DNA of 64,000 nt, taken from Omphalotus guepiniiformis (Eukaryota > Basidiomycota > Agaricomycetes > Agaricales > Omphalotaceae). The translations under genes and the position numbers were made by a program. Every line of letters starts with the position of its first letter. Position 1 is the first letter of the stretch. The stretch covers positions 62,001-126,000 of the forward strand of contig JAQOOI010000077.1 in assembly GCA_028554645.1 (NCBI GenBank). The letters are read 5' to 3'. Shown here one piece after another: positions 33,636 to 44,787 of this stretch. The notes beneath the pieces are model-generated. The model had not been told where the DNA came from and ran no database searches. It saw only the letters and a program-made list of their open reading frames with translations.

Positions 33636-34083
33636 ACTTAGCAATAATTCGTTTTAATGAATTAAACTCTTTCATTAAAAATAAACTTTATATAAAATAG
33701 AGAAGTTGGACTTATTTTACAAGTTTAAAATTACAAAACCTTATAAGAATTTAATTATATATTGTTTATTAAGTATAAATAATTGAAAGCTATTTATAAA
33801 AAATTTTTATATACTACTACTAGCTTATGCGTCTAAGAAATAGACATTTAATTAAAATAGAGGTAAATAAATTAATTAAGATAAAATTTGTTAAATTAAA
33901 TGATAATAGGCTAAAATAAAATATATTTATTTTTAATTTATAGTTGCTAAGGCTCTCTCTCGCTCCCCTTTCTCCCCCCCCCTCGCTCGCGCAGCGAGAG
34001 CGAGCTAAAGCAGGGAGGAGGTATAGTAGAAGTAGAAGTAGACGTAGACGTAGACGTAGACGTAGACTAGCGAGAGGTAAAAA
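33636..34083. other. spacer between nad5 and ORF C
   Basis: AT-rich, with a CTCGCTCGCGCAGCGAGAGCG cluster at 33975-34010 and a GTAGAC hexamer array (34026-34067). No gene seen. Confidence 0.65.
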
Positions 34084-34127
34084 AAAATATAGGGGGTAAA
34101 ATAATAAAGATTAAAACATAGTAAATT

Positions 34128-36107
34128 TTATTTGCGTAAATTTATAAATAAAGAAAACATTAATATTATTATTATACGTGTAAATTCATTTATAGTTTCA
34201 TCAAATATTAAAGTACTAAATAATACAAATAGGAAAAATAAAAATCCTATTGTAATATAAAGAGCATATGTAGTAATAACACCTGAATCTAATTTAGAAA
34301 TATCTTTAGCAAATTTAACTATAGAATTACTTAAACCATAAGGTCCTACTAATTCGATAACTCCTCTATCTATTTGTTTTGAAACAGAATAACCTAATTT
34401 AAATCCATTAGAAATAATATAATTATTATAAATTATATCAAAATAATATTTATTATTGAATAAATTATATAATTTTTTTCCTAATGAAGTTTCAGTTAAA
34501 TTTACTAAAATCTCAGGAGTTTTAAGATAAAATATTAAAGCAGATGTTGCACCAATTAAACTTAGTATTGAGGGTAATAATTTTATCCAAATGCTTAAAG
34601 AATATTCTGCTTCAACTAAAGTAATATTATTAGGATGAATAAATAAAGAATTACCAAAGAAGTCAGAACCTATTCCTACAAACATATCAGAAAATAAATA
34701 TCCAAAAAAAATACTAAATAATGATAACACTATTAATGGAATAATTGCTGCTGAGTTTGATTCATGACTATTTAAATAAGATTGTTTATTTCCATTAGGA
34801 TTAATAAGGAAAACTAAACTAATTAATCTAAAACTATAAAATGCAGTTAAACCTGCTGTAATTGAACCTAATATAAAAGCATACATTTGACTAAAACTAT
34901 AATTACCATAAGCTAATTCAATAATTAAATCTTTACTATAGAATCCTGTCAGAAACGGAGTCGCTAATAAAGATAAAGTACCTACTAACATTACTGAATA
35001 GGTAAGAGGTAAAAATTTAATTAAACCACCCATTTTTCTTACATCTTGTTGATCAGAAAATGAGTGCATTACAGCTCCACCTGCTAAAAATAATAAAGCT
35101 TTAAAAAATGAGTGATTTACTGTATGAAATAAAGCTACATTATATTGTGAAAGACCGACAGCCATTACCATATAACCTAATTGTGATATTGTACTCATAG
35201 CTATAATTCTTTTTAAATCATTAGCTACTAAACCACAAGTGGCTGCAAAGAATGCAGTAGAAGCACCTACTATTGTTATTACTAATAAAGCTGTTGGGCT
35301 ATACTCTAATATAGGTGAACATCTTAATAGTAAATAGATACCCGCTGTAACTAGAGTAGCAGCATGCAGTAAAGCAGAAACTGGAGTAGGAGCCTCCATG
35401 CTACCAGGCAACCAACTATGTAAAGGTATTTGAGCTGATTTAGCTGAAGCACCACCAAATAAAAGTAAAGCAATTATAGAAATAGCTGTTTCGTTCATAT
35501 AAGGTACTAATGAAAATACAGAAGAATAATTTAAAGATCCAAATAAAGCAAATATTGCCATAAATCCTATACTTAATAACATATCACCTTGTCTGTTGAC
35601 AGTAAATGCAAGTATAGCAGCTTTATTAGCTTGTATTCTTGTAAAATAAAAATTAATAAGCAGATAAGAAACTACTCCTATCATTTCCCATCCTACAAAC
35701 GTCACAAAAAAGTTAGCTCCAGTTATTAAAACTAACATTCCAAATGTAAAGGCTGAAAGATAAGAAAAAAATCTTTGATTGTGAGGATCAGAAGGTAAAT
35801 AATAGATACTATATATATGAATTAAAGTAGAACAATATAAAACAGCTAAAGCTAAACTAATTGTTAATTGATCAAAAATAAATTCTCAAGCTATATATAA
35901 TAATTCAGAATCTATTCATGTTCCTAATTTAATATAAACAGGAGAACCACATAAACATACCTCATAAAAGGCAATTGTAATAAATAAAGATGAAAATCCT
36001 AAACATACACAAGATATAATTTGTGAACCTGTTACACCTAGTTTTCTACCTAGGAAACCTGCTGAAATTGAACCTAATAATGGTGATAATAAAATTAATA
36101 AATACAT
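34128..36107 (-). CDS. nad5: nad5, NADH dehydrogenase subunit 5
   Basis: Complex I proton-pumping subunit, 659 residues, inner membrane. Intron-free here. ATG at 36107, TAA at 34128, TGA Trp codons at several sites (35916, 35889, 35743). Clear family landmarks: WEMIGVVSYLLINFY, SAQIPLHSWLPGSMEAPTPV, SALLHAATLVTAGIYLL, NHSFFKALLFLAGGAVMH and PFLTGFYSKD. Length is normal for fungi. It starts four bases after the nad4L stop (three-base gap), the standard fungal nad4L-nad5 pair, probably on one transcript. Parts of it are duplicated elsewhere: a 45-bp internal piece at 36511-36555 and the 3' end at 31050-31117. Confidence 0.97.
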
Positions 36108-36110
36108 TTT

Positions 36111-36377
36111 TTAGTTTCTTATTGAAATTGTTCCTCTTAATCTATAAAATGCAACAAGAATACTTAAACCAATAACTGATTCTGCTCCAGCAACAGATAT
36201 AATATAAATACTGAAAGTTTGTCCAGCATTATCATCAAATCCAAAGGAACTTATTAAAACTAGCAGAGTAACAGCTAATAGCATTATTTCGATGGCAATG
36301 ATCATAAGGATAATATTTTTTCTATTTAATATGAATCCTAATATACCTATTAAAAATAAAATTATTGATAAATTCAT
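36111..36377 (-). CDS. nad4L: nad4L, NADH dehydrogenase subunit 4L
   Basis: 88-residue complex I membrane subunit, start ATG 36377, stop TAA 36111. Three hydrophobic helices with the conserved LNRKNIILMIIAIEIMLLAV and the Glu in the second helix, then SVAGAESVIGLSILVAFYR. Separated from nad5 by three bases. Its first 28 codons and leader are copied at 39807-39995, where they open ORF B. Confidence 0.97.
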   Translation of the reverse strand: MNLSIILFLIGILGFILNRKNIILMIIAIEIMLLAVTLLVLISSFGFDDNAGQTFSIYIISVAGAESVIGLSILVAFYRLRGTISIRN

Positions 36378-36481
36378 TAGTTTAAATTTTTTTGTTGAAT
36401 ATACTACGCAGTTTCTTGAAAAATGAATTTTTTTGTTTTATTTTTTTAAAAACAAATAAATTATAAAAAAAAAATTAATTA
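36378..36481 (-). promoter_or_regulatory. nad4L leader (repeated element)
   Basis: AT-rich leader found again upstream of ORF B (39892-39995, almost identical) and, in shorter form, upstream of ORF C (33578-33635). Three occurrences directly before start codons suggest a promoter or mRNA 5' processing element, or the hitch-hiking edge of a duplicated block. Confidence 0.5.
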
Positions 36482-37977
36482 TTAAATTAAAAAAAAGTTA
36501 ATCGCGACCTCACCTGCTAAAAATAATAAAGCTTTAAAAAATGAGTGATTTACTGGTGCTGAGTGTATGTGGGTTTAATCTACTTTACTCCTATAAAATA
36601 GGTATAAGTAAATTTTAACTGAAAAGCAAGCTAGCAAATAAGCAAATAATCCAGGCAAACACCTAATAAATTTAATATTATTTAACAATAATAAATATAT
36701 TTTTATAAGTAAAATGTTAATAAAAATTAATAAAAAATTATTACAATTATTTGTTAAAATTATTTTTTTTAAAATTAGATTACTCTCGCCCTCACTCACT
36801 CGCTTATGAACGAGTAGCGCTGCGAGAAAGTGATAGTGAGCGACCGCTCACCCTCGCTCCCTCGCTCTCGCTGCTGCTTTAGCAAGAGCGACAGCTAAAG
36901 CAGGGTCGCGTATTGCCTAAGCAAGAGGGAGCGGCTCACTCGATTTCCCGCCCCTGCCTGCTTTAGCAGGCAAAGGTGGTGCTAAAGCAGGGAGCGTTTG
37001 TGAGTGAGAGTAGAGCGATGGTTATGGTTATAAAGCTACAATATTAAAGTAATTATAATAATTATTAATATTAATATAGACTACGAATAAGCACTACCTT
37101 CCACCACACTCGCTCTTACTCACCTTTTACCGACCACCGACCACCTTTGGTAAAGGGTTTATGTGATTGGTGATTGGTGAATGGTGATAGGTTATTGGTG
37201 GGAGGGCTACAGTACCAGCCTAAAGAAAATTTATTAACTCTTTATCTCTACCTATTGCTTTGGCAGCTTATCGACTAAGTGAGCAAGAATAAATAAGTAA
37301 AAGATCAAATTTTTCTTTTTAATAGAGGAGTTACGTAGCGGGGGAAATTACTCTAAATAATAATTTCATAATAAATAATAGGTATTAACAAATGAAATTG
37401 TTCATAAGTGCTGATGAAAAAAAAATATATTAACATAGTTGATAGTATTAGTTAAAAATCTTTGTAAAAAGAGGAATTATTTAAAAAGTAAGAGTTCGAG
37501 CGTAGGAGCTGTAAATAAACTTTAATAAAAAAGAGTTATCACCTCACGTTCCCTCCCCTTTCACTTTGTCCCGCAGCTAAAGCAGTACCTTGCTCCGCAA
37601 ACGGGGGGGGGGAGGGGGTCGCTTGCCTAAGCAAGCGAGGGTGCGACACCGAAAGGAGAAATAGATAAAACAGACCTATAAGATTTATAAAATAAAAAGT
37701 AATATATAGATATTAACCTGTAAAGACTTTCTCTCTCGCTCGCCTCCTTACCTAGCTTTCCTTGCTAAAGCAAAGGAGCGAACGGGAGGGAGCAACACGA
37801 CCACTAATGTGTATGTGAGCGGCTCACTCACTTATGCACGCTATCACCTAAAGTGAGGGGGGGGCCGCGTAGCGAGGCTAAGGCAATATCACCCTTTTGC
37901 TTTAAATGCTAGCAACTAAAGTGAAAGTGAGCGAAGGCGACTAAGTGAATAATTGAAAAAATTTTATTACTCATGCC
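36482..37977. other. spacer between ORF B and nad4L
   Basis: 1.5 kb spacer. It holds a 45-bp copy of internal nad5 sequence (36511-36555), a dense cluster field (36790-37010) including the stretch shared with 14726-14792, G-rich clusters at 37560-37640, and a cluster with CTTTCCTTGCTAAAGCAAAGG at 37750-37785. No gene recognised. Confidence 0.65.
36511..36555 (-). repeat. 45-bp copy of internal nad5 sequence
   Basis: Identical to 35078-35122 in nad5 (the NHSFFKALLFLAGG region). Too short to function; a scar of recombination or of a copied fragment upstream of nad4L. Confidence 0.9.
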
Positions 37978-39891
37978 TTAGCAACTGAGCGAGACAAAAA
38001 TTAAACAAATAAAATACAATATTAATATAATAACATAAAAAACTAATTCGGCTTTACATCTATCTTTGTAATAACTTAAAAGTTTTTTATTTTTAACCAC
38101 TTTTATTAAATAATTAATATATCTATTTAATATACCAGGTAATAATTTTTTCGCCGTCCACCCCGCCCCTCAGCTAAAGCAGGCAAAGCGAGGGGAAAGG
38201 GGAAAGGAGGCGCTTGATATTTCACCTTTTCTTTCTATTATATCTAATAAATATAGTGTAATAGCATTTATAATTATAGGAATCAATATAATAAATAATA
38301 TAATTTTTTTAAAATAATAATATATATCAATTTTCAAATCTTTTATATTATATATCAAACTTATTTCTATCTCGCTGGTCGCGCAGCGACAGCTAAAGCA
38401 GGCGCCAAACATAAAGAACATTAATATTAAAATTAGTATTATAAAACCTTTAACTCATATATTTACTTTTTTAAGTAAAAAGAATCAACCAAAATTATTT
38501 TCGCTCAGGCCTCCTGTTAATTTACTATCACTTTTACACTGCTGCTTTAGCAAGAGCAGCTCGATATTTTTTTTTGGTAAACTTTGTTTTACTTCAAAAA
38601 GCCCACTTCTCGGTCTAATCTGTCGCTGCTCGCGCAGCGAAATAAAAGAAAATATTAGTGCAGGTGCTATTAGACCAGCAAATCAAAATCTACTAAAAGT
38701 TCTAGTCATTTTAAGAGTTTTTAATTCTTCAGGCGACACATTTGTAGGAAAAGGACGAATAGCTACATATTTATTATAAGACTTTAATAATAAACCATAA
38801 CTAACCAAAGAAAAACCCATTTCCATATAATTAGGTTTTATATTTATATTTAATTTATCTTTAAATTCAATAGAATTGTTATATATTTCTAACAATGTAA
38901 TATTACCTATTTTTTCTAAAGGTGTTAGTTCTTTTAATATTTCATCACCAACTTTTTTTTTAAGACTATATGAACTATCTTTTGATAATACTTTATCTAC
39001 TATATTACTTAATTTTAACTTTTCAATAAAATCTTGGCTATATCCTTTCCCCTCGCTCGCGCAGCGACAGCTAAAGCAGGAATGGAGAGAAGCACACTGA
39101 TCTAAAACTTTCAGAACTTCTTTAACCACTCGCTGCTGCTTTAGCAAGAGCATAGAGGCATACACACTTTCATCCTTAACTTTATCTTTAACTAAACCTT
39201 TATCTTTAGCATAATTAGGAAATGCTTCCTCATAACTTGAAACATTATTTTTCCCATTATTAAAATAATCTATAACTTCTTTATATTCTTCAGATACATT
39301 AATATTATTATTTGAAATTTCTTCTTTTAATTTTAATAAACTTTCTTTTATTTCATTACCCTTTTCTGTAGTAAAACTTATATCTTTAAAACTACTAGAA
39401 GCTTTTTCAAAACTACTAGAAGCTTTTAAATTTTTAATTCTTCTTTTTAAATCCTTATCACTTAACAAACATACACTTGAATGAAATCCCCTTAATTTAT
39501 TATTATTAAAATTGCAAGACTTTATCGCCCCCCCAGCTTTAGCAGCCCCTCGCTCCGCGCTTGGGTTGCGGAGATAGGGAGCAACTGCAACACCCCTTTT
39601 TATCACTCTTGCCTGCGGTGCCTTAGCACTAAGTGAGGCGTTGGAGTGAATATTTAATTTAATATTTATAATTTTTAGATTTATCTTTGTTTTTTTTTTT
39701 AAATCAGGTTTAGCCTTAAATAAAATTAAATATAACAACTGTGAGTTAGTTTCATCTATAGAAAAACTATTTATTCCCCCAAAAATAAACTGCGATAAAT
39801 AAATTGTGGCAATGATCATAAGGATAATATTTTTTCTATTTAATATGAATCCTAATATATCTATTAAAAATAAAATTATTGATAAATTCAT
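37978..39891 (-). CDS. ORF B, chimeric ORF: nad4L start + cox3 tail + unknown membrane protein
   Basis: 637 residues, ATG 39891 to TAA 37978, TGA as Trp. Residues 1-28 copy the start of Nad4L (one change, Gly to Asp). The next residues (TIYLSQFIFGG..IDETNSQLL) come from the cox3 3' end read out of the cox3 frame, exactly as at the start of ORF A. The remainder is the unknown family: presequence-like RGFHSSVCLLSDKD, coiled-coil middle, SYGLLLKSYNKYVAIRPFPT, then hydrophobic helices and a charged C-terminal tail. GC clusters at about 39525-39640, 39050-39145, 38510-38640 and 38160-38215 are translated in frame. No function known. Homology to ORFs A and C is seen by eye and is strongest around GNITLLEI and RPFPTN. 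Confidence 0.75.
39686..39800 (-). repeat. copy of the cox3 3' end and downstream tail
   Basis: Matches 41479-41596 (last 12 or so cox3 codons and about 85 bp beyond) with scattered substitutions and small gaps. It forms, with the original, a direct repeat around ORF A, and supplies the second part of the ORF B N-terminus. Confidence 0.9.
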
Positions 39892-39995
39892 TAGTTTAAA
39901 TTTTTTTGTTGAATATCTTACGCAGTTTCTTGAAAAATGAATTTTTTTGTTTTATTTTTTTAAAAACAAATAAATTATAAAAAAAAAATTAATTA
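39807..39995 (-). repeat. copy of the nad4L 5' end and leader
   Basis: About 189 bp matching 36293-36481 with only a few substitutions. It includes the leader and the first 28 codons of nad4L, and it is joined within seven bases to the cox3 tail copy. The junction creates ORF B. Confidence 0.93.
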
Positions 39996-40056
39996 ATATT
40001 TATTACAATCATTTTTTTTTAAATTTTAATAAGATTACAAATGATTATAAATATTG

Positions 40057-41614
40057 CTAAATAAATAAAATAAATATAATAAGCATTACTATATATATTG
40101 ATAAATTTATATAACAATGCTTTTTAAATTCTTTAATACTTTCTTTATTAGAACTTAATTCTTCAAAATCTTTTAATCAATTTATTAAAAATTCAGGTAA
40201 AACTTCAGATATTTTTATATTTTTATTAATAAATTTGTTCAATAAAAATAAATTCGATAATTGATAAATAAAAGTTAAAGACCAAGATAAATAAAAAAAT
40301 AATTTTAAATACAATATTGTATTTGTTATATCTAAATCAATATCAAAAAAAACTCCTAATAATTTTAATATTAATAAAACACCAAGCGCGCAGCGAGAAA
40401 ATTTAAAAAATAGTTTAACCGAATTAGGTATTTTGTTATTTAATATAGCCAAAAAAAATCATAAACCACTTCTATTTAAGTCTTTATTACTATTATCAGT
40501 AAAACTACCTAAATCATATTGTACTGTGATCATATCTTTACTTGATATTGAAGCTTTTCTTAATAAAAGTATTGCAAAAGGTGCACCTATAAAAGCAAAT
40601 AAAGCTAAATTAATATCTCTATGCTTTTGTAGATTTTTTAATTTCATAGTATTTATATCTGTAGGAAAAGGTCTATAATAAACAAATTTATAATAAGATC
40701 GCATCATTAAACCATAACCAGCTGCATTAACAACAATAGGTAATGCTTGTAATGTTATATGACCTTTATTTAAAATATATTCCCTCGCCTCCTTTAGGAC
40801 GGCGCTACAATTTTTTAAATTATCCACAATTTCATTAAGAGTAATATCACCAAATTTTTTTAATGGTTTATTTTGGTTTAATGACTCTAAAAGATTCTTT
40901 TCACTTTCGGTATTTTCAGCTATTTTTTTCAGTAATTGTTGTTTTAAAGCTATCTTTATCATTATCATATAAATCTGAAACATAATTAAATAAATCAAGA
41001 ACAGTTACTGTTTTTCTTCCTCGCTCCGCGACTCTATCTTCTTTAAAATTTTCTAGTAATTCACTTAATCTTTTTTCATTTATTAGACTAGGATCCATAT
41101 TAAATCTTTTTTCTAAATAATTAGAAATTAAATCTACACCTCGCTCCGCGACAAACAATTTTATATTTTTACTTAGATCTATAAATTTACCATTTTTATC
41201 TATTAGCCAAGGAAAACTTTCACTATAAGATGAAATTTGTGGGGATTGCTCCGCAAACGACTTAAATGGAACTAAACTTTCACTTTTTCCATCAAAACGA
41301 ACTAATTGTAAATTAGATAAACGTTCATTTACAATAGCATATCCAATAGAATTATCTTCTGATTCTATATTTTGAAACACATTATTAAAAGAAGATAACG
41401 TTACAGCATTTGTATGAATAAAATTTATAGTATACCTATTTTTATTTAAATTTATTATTTTATTTGTCTTTAGCATTGTTTTTTTTTTTAATCAGGTTTC
41501 TGGCTTAGCCGTAAATAAAATTAAAGATAATAACTGTGAGTTAGTTTCATCTATAGGAAAACTAGTTACTTCCCCAAAAATAAACTGCGATAAATAGAAA
41601 CAACCAAACAACAT
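40057..41614 (-). CDS. ORF A, unknown membrane protein overlapping the cox3 3' end, one frameshift
   Basis: Related to ORFs B, C and D. An ATG at 41614 lies inside cox3 exon 2 in another frame; the frame runs through YLSQFIFGEVTSF and across a TGA Trp into the main body (41476 onward). The body has an IHTNAVTLSS segment like the presequence-like part of B, then a hydrophilic middle. At an A7 run (40923-40929) homology to B continues in the +1 frame (KKFGDITLNEIV..MMRSYYKFVYYRPFPTD) to helices and the tail PEFLINWLKDFEEL, ending TAG at 40057. The shift may be a homopolymer error, programmed frameshifting, or decay. Short GC inserts (CGCTCCGCGAC type) are in frame at 41027, 41140 and 40386. Function unknown. 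Confidence 0.65.
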
Positions 41615-44600
41615 CCACAAAGTGTCAATAAAGGATAGCTGTTTCAATACCAAGGTGACCTTGTTTTGTAACATTATAGTTAATGATTCTAATAAAACCA
41701 ATAAAAATAAAGATAGTTCCAATAATAACGTGTACAATATGTTATCGTAAGAGCTCTTTATCTCTCACATCCATTTTTTTCAAAATGGTTCAGACTATGT
41801 TATCAATAAGAATTAGTAGCTGTCCACCCTTTTCCCTGCTAAAGCAGGGCTCGCGGTTTGCATAAGCAAGAGGAAAGGGAAGAGAGTATTATATCTTATT
41901 GGTGGGCATTCGTGGTAGAATTATCTTAAATAAAGTAATCATCTACTAGTCGTTGAACCTTCGTATATTACTAATTTTTAAAATATGGCTATTAGGTACA
42001 AGAGCACCGTGGAACCAAAAAAAAAAATTTTTTTTTTTTCTTTATTTAATATACGCTTGGTTGCATATTGTCCTCCATATAATTACAATATTATATTTAA
42101 CCAAAACCCTCCCTACTTTAAGGTTCCATAACTCACAGGCTCACATTATGGCAGGCCAGAGTGGCTGTGCTTGACCAGTGATTGGGTCGCGTATTGCCTA
42201 AGCAAGAGGGAGATCCTTTGCCTTTGTATAAGCAGAAGTTTTCTTTGCAGGGTCACCCTGCTATTGCAATTCAGTAATTCACTGTTTTGTAAATTGCTTT
42301 TGCTAAAGCAAGCGGGTGCGAGTATCACTATTGTGTGGGTCGATATAATAATTATATAATAAGGATTTTTATGCAATTAACCCACTTTTCTGTCAATTAT
42401 ATAAAAATATCGTATAATTTATATTATATACGATTTAAAAAAAAGATTAGATTTTATAAGCCAAAAATAAATTTATAATTTTTATAAGTTTGACCTGTAA
42501 ATATACAATTCTTAATATTTGTTCTTCCAATTTTTAAAGCTTTACTACATTCACTTAAACTAGAGTAAGAAAATCTATTATTACTCTCATCTATAGCAAT
42601 TACTTTTAATTTTTCAGAGACTAAATTATTAGTACCTCTTAAAAATCTTACTCCGTTTTTAATCTCATAAGGAGAAGGTAAAGAAAAAAGATAAGATATT
42701 TTAGGTAAAATAGTAGTGCCAAGCATAGTAACCTCTTCTTTCAAACCTTTGCCATCATACACATTAACTCCTAAAGATAGTTGTTGTGGTCGTCTTGCTA
42801 AAGCAGGAGCGAGTGAGTATTTTGGTAAGATATCTATTAAAATACTTAAACCTGATGGTATATGTGTATCTTGTTTACAAATATATGTGTAGAGGCTTTG
42901 CTTACTGAACTCACTAAAATGAGGGTGCTGCGCAAGAGATGAGAGTGAGTGAGTAGTTAATCTAAAATTATTCATATGAGACTTTATTTCATTTATTAAA
43001 TTTAAACCTTCGGCTAATCTATGATAACCATAAAAATAGATGCAAACCAAAATAGACCAATCACAAAAATCTAGATATTTCTTACTTTTTAAAATTTTAA
43101 AATTAGAGTTATTATAAAGAGGAATAATCACATTTTTTAAAACGTGTATATTATTAATTTCTAAAGTTACCGTAGGATTAGAATTTGGTAAATATTTACG
43201 TGGTAATGTAATATTTAAGTTACCATATTTTAAATACTCTTTAATACTTTGAAATAATTCTAATTCCTTTTCATGGTTTTCAAATTTTAATCTTGGACCT
43301 ATTTTAGAAATAGAAAAACTAGCATCACCATCTGTAAATCCACCTAATCAATAATCAGATATAAGTATATCTTTCTTATTTCTAGATCGAGAGCTTGCAT
43401 TTACGTTTTTCATTTCAAGATAATATTTAATTACTTCTAATTTTCCTTCAAAAGATAAATGTTTTTTATTTTTAATTAAATTAACAGTTTTTTCAAACAT
43501 TAAAAATTGATAATATTTGGAACTATTTAATTGAGCATGTTTGAAAATAGGTAAAATTATATTTATTAATGATTTTTGGTCATTAACAAAATAATTACAT
43601 CTTTTACCTGAAATTGAAATATGTCCACAATTTAATTTGGTTTGAATAAATTTTAATACAAATAAATCATCAATATGTAGACCTATTTGAAAAGTTACAA
43701 TAATACTATTATAAGTGTTATCTTTGAGATTTCGAAGACTGACATTAAAATTACCCTCTGCATCGGTAAAACCTGCTAACCATTGTAAAAATTTTGTATC
43801 TAAATAAAATGATTTGTTCCCATCCTTCGGCAATTGCAAAGGCTCCGTTTGTTGAGTTAATACAAAGTTTGATTTTTCCACATCACTCTCACCTTTCGCT
43901 GCTAAAGCAGCGGGTGGGTGTATAGGTCTACTATGAACTAAATTAAAATTAAATCTGCGGCACCTATTTCTTCGAAGAAATAGCACCACTCTATTTAAGT
44001 AGCCTTTGCAGGCTTCTCAGTTAGATAGCCCCTTTAAAAGCTGACCACAGATCCTTAAAGGAAGAAGTAGATTAAGTAGGTTTACTTTAAAATAAGAACT
44101 TTTGTTTATATAATTGGTAGGGGCTCCATTAATTAACCCATGTAGACCCGTTGAAGCATAAAAAGAAGAACCAAATACACTATCAGAAATAGAAAAACCA
44201 GATTCTGTATATTCAATATATTGAAATAATGTAAATACAACAGCTAATACAATAGTAATAAAAAAACTATTTATAGTAAATATTCTTTTTCCAGCTATAA
44301 AAGCATGGTGACCGTAAGTAATAAATGCTCCACTAGATAATAATAAAAAAGTATTAAGTAATGGAATAGAAAATGGATTTAAAGGTACAATACCTAAAGG
44401 AGGTCAGTATCCTCCTATTTCTACACTAGGTACTATACTAGAGTGGAAGTAAGCTCAAAATACAGATAAAAAAGCAAAAACTTCACTAATTACAAAAAGT
44501 ATAAATCCTATCATTAAACCATTTTTTACTTCTTTTGTATGATTTCCTAATAAACTTCCCTCTGTATTTACATCTCCTAATCAAAAGTACATTACTGATG

Positions 44601-44787
44601 ATGTTAAAATAAAACCTAAAAATAATAATCATCCACCATTATTAAAACCATGCATATATAAAACAGCTCCTATTGCCATAAAAAATAAAGTTCAACTTAT
44701 TAAAAAAGGCCAAGGAGATTGGTCAACAAGATGATAAGTATGAGACTGAAATTTATTTTTATTTTGAATTAATTGTAAATTTGTCAT
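41562..44787 (-). CDS. cox3: cox3, cytochrome c oxidase subunit 3, two exons
   Basis: Complex IV membrane subunit, 274 residues. Exon 1 is 44787-44136 and exon 2 is 41734-41562. It begins MTNLQLIQNKNKFQSHTYH followed by VDQSPWPFLISWTLF; other landmarks are SEVFAFLSVFWAYFHSS, TGLHGLHVIIGTIF across the splice and AILYWHFVDVVWLFLF; it ends YFWGSN with TAG at 41562. Exon 1 ends with T and the intron with G, so the junction Gly-Leu-His-Val is restored. TGA Trp is used in both exons. The last part is copied at 39686-39800, and ORF A overlaps it in another frame. Confidence 0.96.
41735..44135 (-). other. group I intron of cox3
   Basis: 2.4 kb intron. The R element GTTCAACGACTAG (about 41946-41962) and the matching S-side AGACTATG.. 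/ AGTCTGAACC segment (41765-41785) are clear. It carries a LAGLIDADG ORF in frame with exon 1 and GC clusters at 41835-41875 and 42185-42215 outside that ORF. Confidence 0.88.
42454..44135 (-). CDS. LAGLIDADG_1 endonuclease with NUMOD1 tail, in frame with cox3 exon 1
   Basis: Frame continues from cox3 exon 1 to TAA at 42454; a possible internal start is GTG 43989. Motif 1 is WLAGFTDAEGNFNVSL and motif 2, spanning a TGA Trp at 43348, is WLGGFTDGDASFSI. A C-terminal extension of about 100 residues ends in a NUMOD1-type DNA-binding segment (RFSYSSLSECSKALKIGRTN). A linker with GC-cluster derived residues (ALARRPQQL, near 42800) and another at 43895-43915 keep the frame. Likely processed from an exon fusion; both acidic catalytic residues are present, so activity is possible. 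Confidence 0.87.

Noticed and set aside
42146..42376. Short frames on both strands in the cox3 intron
   Set aside because: They overlap a GC cluster and intron core sequence and match nothing.
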